From NCBI RefSeq assembly GCF_015277815.1, contig NZ_CP063813.1, forward strand, positions 2,976,001 through 3,040,000: a stretch of 64,000 bases of DNA. The letters are read 5' to 3'. The notes beneath the pieces were generated by a model. It had not been told where the DNA came from and did no database searches. It was given only the letters and a program-made list of their open reading frames with translations. Below, piece by piece: positions 1 to 6,256 of the stretch (its first letter is position 1; every line of letters begins with the position of its first letter). Source of the DNA: Microbacterium atlanticum (lineage in GTDB: Bacteria > Actinomycetota > Actinomycetes > Actinomycetales > Microbacteriaceae). Made by a program: the position numbers and the translations under genes.

Positions 1-1007
1 TCCCGGCTCAGCGTGGGGTGTCCGAGCACCACGACCCGCTCCACGCGGCCGCCGAGCTCGGCGTCGCGCAGCAGGGTGCGATAGCCGTGCACGAGGTTCC
101 GCCCGAAGCGGGCGCCGCTCACGATCTCGGCGATGAGGGGCCAGCCGCCGATGTGGGCGAGCTCCTCGGCATCCGCTCCCGCGTCCGCGCCCGCCAGCAC
201 CACGGTGCGCGGTCCCCGCTCGAGCACGTGGGGTGCGTCCTCCGGCTCGGTCGGGACGTCGGACTCGCCGATCCCACCGCCCCCTTGGTACAGCGCGCCG
301 GATGCCTCGTCCTCGGGCTCCCCGGACGACGGAGGTCCGTCGGGGTCGACGATCGCGGTCGTGACGAGCTCGGTCGCCGGCACGCCCAGCCAGGTCGGGA
401 GGGCGCCGGAGAGCGGTTCGCGATACGGCAGGTTGAGGTGCACGGGGCCGGGCGACCGGGTTCCCACGCCGAGTGCCGCGGCCACGGCCTCTTCGGCGAC
501 CGTCCGCAGCATCGCGCTCTGCTCGCCGTCACCGTCGGGATCGACCTGCTCGGGCACCGGGAGGTCGGCCTCGAGGCGGACCGTCGGGGCGAACATGCCC
601 GGCTGGCGGGTGGTCTGGTTGGCGCCCACGCCGCGCAGCTCGGGCGGGCGATCGGCGGTGAGGAGCAGCAGCGGCACGCCGGCATGGTGCGCTTCGAGCG
701 CCGCCGGCAGCAGGTTGGCCACGGCCGTGCCCGACGTGCAGACCACGGCCGCCGGCATCCGTGTCTCGCGGGCGATGCCCAGTGCGGTGAAGCCGGCGAC
801 GCGCTCGTCGATGCGCACATGCAGCGCGAGCGATCCGCGTCGCTCCAGCTCGGCGGCGACGAGGGCGAGCGCCTGCGAGCGCGAGCCGGGGCTGAGCACC
901 ACGTGGCGCACCCCGAGCTCGACGAGCCGGCACAGCAGCGCCGCGGCGGCGTCGGTCGCGGGCGCGCCGTCGGGGGCGGCGCCCGGGGCGCTGCGGGAGG
1001 CGCTCAC
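1..1007 (-). CDS. menD: MenD, SEPHCHC synthase (3' end cut by window edge)
   Basis: This is the thiamine-diphosphate enzyme that joins isochorismate and 2-oxoglutarate in menaquinone synthesis. Reading from a GTG start, the visible 335 residues carry the MenD N-terminal signature: SPGSRS at about residues 39-44, a DERVAGF segment holding the cofactor glutamate near residue 70, then SGTA and LTADRPPELRGVGANQT. The rest of the gene lies left of the window. The GTG follows the stop of the upstream PLDc_N-type gene by a single base, so the two are probably cotranscribed. Identification rests on several family-specific motifs in the right order and is secure. Confidence 0.93.
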   Translation of the reverse strand, partial: MSASRSAPGAAPDGAPATDAAAALLCRLVELGVRHVVLSPGSRSQALALVAAELERRGSLALHVRIDERVAGFTALGIARETRMPAAVVCTSGTAVANLLPAALEAHHAGVPLLLLTADRPPELRGVGANQTTRQPGMFAPTVRLEADLPVPEQVDPDGDGEQSAMLRTVAEEAVAAALGVGTRSPGPVHLNLPYREPLSGALPTWLGVPATELVTTAIVDPDGPPSSGEPEDEASGALYQGGGGIGESDVPTEPEDAPHVLERGPRTVVLAGADAGADAEELAHIGGWPLIAEIVSGARFGRNLVHGYRTLLRDAELGGRVERVVVLGHPTLSR

Positions 1008-1008
1008 G

Positions 1009-1485
1009 TCAGCCGATGATGCCGCGCTGTCCGCGGGCGTCGTCGTCGCCGTCGGCCGGACGTGCCGGAGGCGTCGCAGGCGGGGTGCCGGGAGCGGCCG
1101 TGCCGCCTGCCGTGGCGGCCGCGTCGTCCGACGCTGCGGGGGCTGCCGGCGGCTTCCAGCGGGGGTCGTCGTCCTCCGCGTCCAGCTGGGCGAGCTCCTC
1201 CTCGAGGCGGCGAATGCGCTCGTCCTGATCGCTTATGCTGCCGATGCGACCGAGGAACTCCGGGTCGTCGTCAGGAGCCCGGCGGGCTGCGACCGTGGAG
1301 GCGCGGGCGCGACCCACGATGAGCCAGAGGAGACCGCCGAGCACCGGGAGCAGCACGACGATGAGGATCCAGACGGGCTTGCTCACTCCGCGGTGCCGCG
1401 TCGCGGGCTGAACTGCGCAATCGACGATGGTGAAGACCCAGAACGCGGTCGCCACCAGGGCCAGAATCAGCAGCACCCGAGGCAT
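1009..1485 (-). CDS. PLDc_N-type membrane protein
   Basis: A 158-residue protein with two N-terminal membrane helices (about residues 3-23 and 38-58) separated by a short loop containing VDCAVQPATRHRG. This arrangement matches the phospholipase D/nuclease N-terminal (PLDc_N) family, which in actinobacteria forms small membrane proteins without any phospholipase catalytic motif. The C-terminal half is charged, then Ala/Pro/Thr-rich and probably disordered. The start is an ATG lying six bases after a TAGGAT -10 box (1492-1497 read on the minus strand), so the mRNA is likely leaderless. It runs directly into menD. Function unknown. Confidence 0.8.
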   Translation of the reverse strand: MPRVLLILALVATAFWVFTIVDCAVQPATRHRGVSKPVWILIVVLLPVLGGLLWLIVGRARASTVAARRAPDDDPEFLGRIGSISDQDERIRRLEEELAQLDAEDDDPRWKPPAAPAASDDAAATAGGTAAPGTPPATPPARPADGDDDARGQRGIIG

Positions 1486-1622
1486 AGCCCCATCCTAGGC
1501 GGGCACGGACCGCCGCGGGCGGTTCGCATCGGGTCCGTGATGCAACCGTCGCCGGAGCCGTCGCCGCGGCGGTCGAGGGGCCTCGCCGGAGCCCTCACTG
1601 CGGCGAAACGTAGGATGGACGG

Positions 1623-1961
1623 GTGAAAGCGCGCTCGGCCATCGTCTACTCGGTGCTGCGGCTGCTGGCGTTCCTCGTGCCCTTCGGCATCCTCATGCTG
1701 TTCCCGGTCATGCAGACGTACTACTGGCTCGCCGCGATCTTCGCCGCCCTCATCGGCCTGAGTCTGTCGCTGCTGTTCCTGCGCAAGCCACTCGAAGACG
1801 CGACCTCCGGCTTCGCCGCCCGCCGCGCGCCGGAGCGGCCCGAGGTCAGCGACGAGGATGCCGAGGACGCCGCCGCCGACGCCGTCGCCGCCGACGCATC
1901 TGCTGCGGCCGACACCGCCTCCGCGGCATCCGAACCGAACGATCCCGACGCCGGGCGCTGA
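1623..1961 (+). CDS. DUF4229-type small membrane protein
   Basis: A 112-residue protein with two membrane helices (about residues 13-30 and 36-53) and an acidic, Ala-rich tail that is likely disordered. The segment YSVLRLLAFLVPFGILM followed by FLRKPLEDATSG resembles the actinobacterial DUF4229 family, which is often found beside menA, as here. The GTG start lies six bases downstream of TAGGAT (1611-1616), giving a probable leaderless transcript. It is convergent with menA. Molecular role unknown; a part in quinone or respiratory membranes is only suggested by the neighbourhood. Confidence 0.75.
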   Translation: MKARSAIVYSVLRLLAFLVPFGILMLFPVMQTYYWLAAIFAALIGLSLSLLFLRKPLEDATSGFAARRAPERPEVSDEDAEDAAADAVAADASAAADTASAASEPNDPDAGR

Positions 1962-1972
1962 GTCGTCCGCGC

Positions 1973-1992
1973 CGGGCCGCGGTGCCGGCCCG
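1973..1992. terminator. Candidate bidirectional hairpin between DUF4229 gene and menA
   Basis: A six-base GC stem (cgggcc paired with ggcccg, eight-base loop) lies in the 40-base gap between two convergent genes. There is no T-tract, which is common in such GC-rich genomes. The position, not the sequence, is the main support. Confidence 0.35.
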
Positions 1993-2001
1993 TGAGGGCC
2001 G

Positions 2002-2985
2002 TCAGCCGATGAACGCCCACATGAGGAAGGCGCCGTAGGCGATCGAGGTGAGCGAGGTCAGCCCCAGGGCGACGACGAGCTCGCGCGGGAGGCGGTACGT
2101 CCACACGATGAGGATCGCGGGAAGCGCCGCCAGCAGCGCGAACAGCGTGAGCCATGCGATCGGGTAGCCGATCCAGGCGAGGAAGGCCGCGATCGCGAAC
2201 GGCACCAGGAGGAACACCGAGAAGAGCCAGCGCGTCGCGGTGCGCCCGATGAGCACAGTGAGGGTGCGCTTGCCGGCCGCGCGGTCCTGATCGATGTCGC
2301 GCAGGTTGTTCGCAAGCAGCACGGCACAGGCGATGAGGCCCGCGCCGACCGCGCCGAACCACGCCTCCTGCGGCAGTGCGAACGCCTGCACCCACGTGGT
2401 GCCGAGCGTGGCGACGAGCCCGAAGAAGACGAAGACGAAGACCTCACCCAGTCCGTAGTAGCCGTACGGACGCTTGCCGCCGGTGTAGAACCAGGCGGCG
2501 AGGATGCAGACGGCGCCGACCGCGATGAACCACCACTGCTGCGTGCGGATCGTGATCGCCAGGCCCGCCAGCGCGGCGATCGCGAAGAACGCCAGCGCCA
2601 CGATGAGCACCGTGCGCGGCTTGGCCTTGCGGCTCGCCGTGAGTCGCGCCGGTCCGACACGGTGGTCGTCGGTGCCGCGGATGCCGTCGCTGTAGTCGTT
2701 GGCGTAGTTCACCCCGATCTGCAGCGACACCGACACGATGAGGCAGAACAGCGCGATCACCCAGTGGAAGACGTCGGTGACGAGGATCGCGGCGCCCGTG
2801 CCGATGAGGATCGGCGTGACGGCGAGGGGCAGTGTGCGCAGCCGCGCGGCGCTGATCCAGTCGGCCGCGGTCGCAGGCTTGACCCGGTCGGGGGCGCGCG
2901 ACACGTGTGCCTTCTGCGGGTTGCCTCGGGGGGGCTGCTTCTTGCGCGGGGCGGTGCTGCGCTTCTTGCGGGGGGTTCCTGCCAC
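2002..2985 (-). CDS. menA: MenA, 1,4-dihydroxy-2-naphthoate polyprenyltransferase
   Basis: An integral membrane UbiA-family prenyltransferase that attaches the isoprenoid tail to dihydroxynaphthoate, making demethylmenaquinone. The first Asp-rich motif is visible as NYANDYSDGIRGTDD near residues 95-110 and a second as NNLRDIDQDRAAGKRTL near 225. Seven to nine hydrophobic helices follow a basic Lys/Arg/Pro-rich leader of about 35 residues, which is unusual but frequent in this family of actinobacteria. The chosen GTG is eight bases after a TATGAT -10 box. The gene is single, convergent with the DUF4229 gene. Confidence 0.92.
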   Translation of the reverse strand: MAGTPRKKRSTAPRKKQPPRGNPQKAHVSRAPDRVKPATAADWISAARLRTLPLAVTPILIGTGAAILVTDVFHWVIALFCLIVSVSLQIGVNYANDYSDGIRGTDDHRVGPARLTASRKAKPRTVLIVALAFFAIAALAGLAITIRTQQWWFIAVGAVCILAAWFYTGGKRPYGYYGLGEVFVFVFFGLVATLGTTWVQAFALPQEAWFGAVGAGLIACAVLLANNLRDIDQDRAAGKRTLTVLIGRTATRWLFSVFLLVPFAIAAFLAWIGYPIAWLTLFALLAALPAILIVWTYRLPRELVVALGLTSLTSIAYGAFLMWAFIG

Positions 2986-3068
2986 GACTGCTCATCATAG
3001 GGCGCCCGCCCCCGCCGGCATCGGTCAACCCCCTCGCACCGGCGCGCCGACGCGCCGAGGATGGCGGC

Positions 3069-3467
3069 ATGCTGAGCATCGGAACCACCGTCCTCACCGT
3101 CGAAGACATCCAGCGCGCCGGCGACTTCTGGCGAGGTGCGCTGGGCTATGTGAACCGCAGCGAGCCCAGCGACGACTGGGTCATCCTCGATCCGCCCGGC
3201 AAGGAGCACTGGAGCGCGCCGGGAGCGAGCCTGGCACTGTCGGTGACCGGATATCCGCAGCACTATCCCCCGCGCATCCACCTCGATCTCTACGCCGAGG
3301 ACCAGCGGGCCGAGGTCGAGCGCCTGCTGGGGCTCGGCGCGCGCGAGGTGGACTGGGACCGGTACCCCGAGGACGCCGACTGGATCGTGCTCGAAGACAC
3401 CGAGGGCAACCGGTTCTGCGTGGTGGACACCGGACCCCGGCGGTCCGACGACCCCGATCGCGCCTGA
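3069..3467 (+). CDS. VOC-family (glyoxalase/bleomycin-resistance fold) protein
   Basis: A 132-residue protein with the paired beta-alpha-beta-beta-beta modules of the vicinal oxygen chelate fold: TVEDIQRAGDFWRGALGY at the start of module one and IHLDLYAEDQRAEVERLLGLGA at the start of module two, ending in the typical DTEGNRFCVVD. The metal-ligand pattern is only partial (His in IHLDL, Glu in DTEGN), so the reaction cannot be stated. The ATG lies six bases after GAGGAT, consistent with a leaderless start; longer in-frame upstream starts would overlap menA's promoter. It is convergent with menE, six bases away. Confidence 0.8.
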   Translation: MLSIGTTVLTVEDIQRAGDFWRGALGYVNRSEPSDDWVILDPPGKEHWSAPGASLALSVTGYPQHYPPRIHLDLYAEDQRAEVERLLGLGAREVDWDRYPEDADWIVLEDTEGNRFCVVDTGPRRSDDPDRA

Positions 3468-3473
3468 GCCGCC

Positions 3474-4628
3474 TCAGTGCAGCGCGAGGACCGCCCGCCG
3501 GATGGCTTCGCGGTCGGGCTTGCCGGAAGGCAGCAGGGCCAGCTCGTCGACCAAGACGAGGCGCGACGGGCGCGCGTGCGATCCGACCTCGGCCTGCACG
3601 GCGGCGCGGGCCTCGAGAAGCTGCACCGCTTCGCTGCGACGCAGCGCCTCGCCGCGCGGGGCGACCACGACGGATGCCTCGCCCCACCGGTCGTCCGGGA
3701 CCCCGACGACGACCGCGCCGGCCAGGCCGGGGATGCCCCGGACGATCCGCTCCACCCGGTCGAGCGAGACGTTGATGCCGCCGGACACGATGACGTTGTC
3801 CAACCGGCCGCGCACGCGCAGGACGCCGTCCTCGAGCAGTCCGGCATCGCCGGTGCGGTACCACCGTGTGCCGTCGCGGTCACGCAGGAAGACGGCATCC
3901 GTCAACGCGTCGGCCCCGAGGTAGCCGTCGGCCAGCGTGGGACCGGACACCTGCACCTCGCCGCGCTCGATGCGCAGGGTGACGCCGCGCAGCGGCACGC
4001 CGTCGTAGACGCAGCCGCCGCTGGTCTCGGTGGACCCGTACGTGCGCACGATGCGCGCCCCGGCTGCCTCCGCCCGTTCCAGCGTCGACGCGGGCAGCGC
4101 CTGCCCGCCGACGAGGATCGTCTCGAAGGAGCGCAGCGCGGACCGGACCGCCTGGTCGTCGTGCGCCGCGTCCAGCAGCCGGGACAGCTGCGCGGGGACG
4201 AGCGATGTGTAGGTCGGGACGCGCTCCCCGCGCTCGGTGGACACCATGGTGAGCGCCGCCGCGGCGAACGCCTGCGGCGTGAACGCTCCGGAGAGGATCG
4301 CGGGCTCGCGGTCGGCGACCAGCGACCGCACGAGGACCTGCAGGCCGGCGACGTAGCCGGCCGGCAGCGCCAGGAGCCACGCGCCGTCCCCGATCCGGTC
4401 CGCGGTCGCGAGCGCACTGGCCGTGAGAGCGTCGCGGCTGAGCACGACGCTCTTGGGAACGCCGGTCGACCCCGACGTCGTCACGACGACCGCCGTCCCG
4501 GGCCGGACCTCTTCGGGGAGTCCGCTCACCAGCCCGAGCCCGAGCGCGGGTCCCGCGCCGTGGAGGGCACCCCGGAGCCCCCGCAGGATCTCGCGGGGGT
4601 CGTCGCCGAGGACGGGTTGAAGCTTCAT
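3474..4628 (-). CDS. menE: MenE, o-succinylbenzoate-CoA ligase
   Basis: An ANL-superfamily adenylating enzyme of 384 residues that activates o-succinylbenzoate with CoA. Visible motifs are the phosphate-binding TTSGSTGVPKS (about residue 50), YGSTETSGG (about 190), YRTGDAG and the C-terminal PSGKPDR with the catalytic lysine (about 370). It is shorter than typical ANL enzymes (about 500 residues), as is usual for actinobacterial MenE. The ATG at the end of an intergenic inverted repeat is preferred over an upstream in-frame start that would read through that repeat. menB lies just upstream on the same strand. Confidence 0.9.
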   Translation of the reverse strand: MKLQPVLGDDPREILRGLRGALHGAGPALGLGLVSGLPEEVRPGTAVVVTTSGSTGVPKSVVLSRDALTASALATADRIGDGAWLLALPAGYVAGLQVLVRSLVADREPAILSGAFTPQAFAAAALTMVSTERGERVPTYTSLVPAQLSRLLDAAHDDQAVRSALRSFETILVGGQALPASTLERAEAAGARIVRTYGSTETSGGCVYDGVPLRGVTLRIERGEVQVSGPTLADGYLGADALTDAVFLRDRDGTRWYRTGDAGLLEDGVLRVRGRLDNVIVSGGINVSLDRVERIVRGIPGLAGAVVVGVPDDRWGEASVVVAPRGEALRRSEAVQLLEARAAVQAEVGSHARPSRLVLVDELALLPSGKPDREAIRRAVLALH

Positions 4629-4632
4629 CGGT

Positions 4633-4718
4633 CTGCAGAACTCCACGGATCGGTGCGCGAAAGGGCCCGCGAGCGCCGCGCGCGGCCTCGGAGTGCGCGA
4701 ATGCGTGGAGTTCTGCAG
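4633..4718. repeat. Inverted repeat filling the menB-menE gap
   Basis: Perfect 15-base arms, CTGCAGAACTCCACG and its complement, flank a 56-base GC-rich spacer. The element fills almost the whole 97-base space between the menB stop and the menE start. It could be an attenuator/terminator within the men transcript or a REP-like dispersed element. Confidence 0.7.
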
Positions 4719-4725
4719 GGGGACA

Positions 4726-5631
4726 TCAGAAGTGCCACGGGTACGGCGACCAGTCGGGCTCGCGCTTCTGCAGGAACGCGTCGCGGCCTTCGACCGCCTC
4801 ATCCGTGCCGTACGCCAGCCGGGTGGCCTCGCCGGCGAAGACCTGCTGGCCGACGAGCCCGTCGTCCACCGCGTTGAATGCGAACTTGAGCATGCGGATG
4901 GCGGTCGGCGACTTCGTCAGGATCGTGCGCGCCATCGCGAGCGCCTCGCGCTCGAGCTCGGCATGGGGCACCACCCGGTTGACGGCCCCCATCTCGTACG
5001 CGCGCTGCGCGGAGTACTCCTCGGCGAGGAAGAAGACCTCGCGGGCGAACTTCTGGCCGATCTGCCGCGCGAAGTACGCCGAGCCGTACCCGGCGTCGAA
5101 CGACCCGACGTCGGCGTCGGTCTGCTTGAAGCGCCCGTGCTCGGCGGAGGCGATCGACAGGTCGCACACGACGTGCAGCGAATGCCCGCCACCCGCTGCC
5201 CACCCCGGGACCACGGCGATCACGACCTTCGGCATGAAGCGGATCAGCCGCTGCACCTCCAGGATGTGCAGCCGGCCGGCGCGGGCCGGGTCGGTCACGG
5301 CGTCGGACTCGGAGTACTTGTAGCCGTCCCGCCCGCGGATGCGCTGATCGCCGCCCGAGCAGAACGCCCACCCGCCGTCCTTCGGACTCGGCCCGTTGCC
5401 GGTGAGGAGGACCACGCCGACGCGCGGGTCCTGCCGCGCGAGGTCCAGGGCGCGATAGAGCTCGTCGACCGTGTGCGGGCGGAACGCGTTGCGCACCTCG
5501 GGCCGGTGAAATGCGATCCGAGCGATCCGGCCGTCCTTCGAGACGTGTGAGGTGATGTCGGTGTAGCCGCCCTCGGGGGCGCCGGGCGCCGGCATCCACT
5601 CGTCATCGTCGAACAGTTCCGAAACGCTCAC
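4726..5631 (-). CDS. menB: MenB, 1,4-dihydroxy-2-naphthoyl-CoA synthase
   Basis: A crotonase-fold enzyme of 301 residues that closes the naphthoate ring. Crotonase features include RPEVRNAFRPHTVDEL, the oxyanion-hole segment AFCSGGDQRIRGRDGY (about residues 90-105), the second oxyanion glycine in PGWAAGGGHSLH and the MenB-specific DVGSFDAGYGS with its catalytic Asp. The C-terminal EGRDAFLQKREPDWSPYPWHF tail is the MenB hallmark that crosses to the neighbouring subunit. The GTG start lies six bases after a TAGGCT -10 box. Transcription continues toward menE. Confidence 0.95.
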   Translation of the reverse strand: MSVSELFDDDEWMPAPGAPEGGYTDITSHVSKDGRIARIAFHRPEVRNAFRPHTVDELYRALDLARQDPRVGVVLLTGNGPSPKDGGWAFCSGGDQRIRGRDGYKYSESDAVTDPARAGRLHILEVQRLIRFMPKVVIAVVPGWAAGGGHSLHVVCDLSIASAEHGRFKQTDADVGSFDAGYGSAYFARQIGQKFAREVFFLAEEYSAQRAYEMGAVNRVVPHAELEREALAMARTILTKSPTAIRMLKFAFNAVDDGLVGQQVFAGEATRLAYGTDEAVEGRDAFLQKREPDWSPYPWHF

Positions 5632-5706
5632 CCGGCCAGCCTACGGCGGGCTGCAAGCGGGCGTCATCTGCCACCGCAGGCGGGCCCCGGGCCCTAGCCT
5701 GGACCG

Positions 5707-6255
5707 GTGACTTCGACTGTTCGTGCCGCGGCGGCCGCCGCAGCATCCGCCGCTGTGCTGTTCGCCCTCGCCGCCTGCGCGTCGCCCGGTCCCGCGTCGG
5801 CCCCGACGCCGGCTGAGACGAAGACCGTGGCGGTGCTGGACGCCGCCTGCGCCGACGACTCCGGCGTCACAGTCGTGGTCGACGCCTCGTCACTGGAGGA
5901 CGGCGACAGCAAGGAGTGGTGCATCGCGGCGGACGAGACGCTCGCCGCGTCCGACGCCCTGACTCTCGTCGGCGTCGAGACCGAGGGCACCGAGGAGTAC
6001 GGCGACCAGGTGGTGTGCCGCGTCAACGGCGTGCCCGCGGCCGATGTCGCGATCCCGGCGGAGGACGGCTCGGACTACTTCGAGACCTGCGCGTCCATGC
6101 CCGCGGCGTTCGCGTACTGGTCGCTGTGGACGAAGCCGTCGGGCGGCGAGTGGGGGTACGCGCAGGAGGGACTGTCGACTCTGGAGCTCGAGCCGGGCGA
6201 CTCGCTGCAGCTGCTCTTCACTCTGAACGGCGAGCCGGCCGCGCCGGCACCGTGA
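5707..6255 (+). CDS. Secreted lipoprotein, possible transcobalamin-like (DUF4430-type) domain
   Basis: A 182-residue protein with a signal peptide ending in the lipobox LAAC (Cys about residue 23), so it should be lipid-anchored outside the membrane. The mature part ends with FAYWSLWTKPSGGEWGYAQ followed by LELEPGDSLQLLF; this pattern (aromatic substrate-facing strand, then a GD-containing turn) resembles DUF4430/transcobalamin C-terminal-like domains, although the match is by eye. Four cysteines may form disulfides. The GTG is six bases after TAGCCT (5695-5700). Only one base separates its stop from the ECF transporter gene, so it is most likely the extracellular partner of that transporter. 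Confidence 0.7.
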   Translation: MTSTVRAAAAAAASAAVLFALAACASPGPASAPTPAETKTVAVLDAACADDSGVTVVVDASSLEDGDSKEWCIAADETLAASDALTLVGVETEGTEEYGDQVVCRVNGVPAADVAIPAEDGSDYFETCASMPAAFAYWSLWTKPSGGEWGYAQEGLSTLELEPGDSLQLLFTLNGEPAAPAP

Positions 6256-6256
6256 C

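Noticed and set aside
5632..5706. Cobalamin or thiamine riboswitch before the ECF operon
   Set aside because: Only 75 bases separate it from menB, both promoters lie within it, and no B12-box or thi-box was seen.
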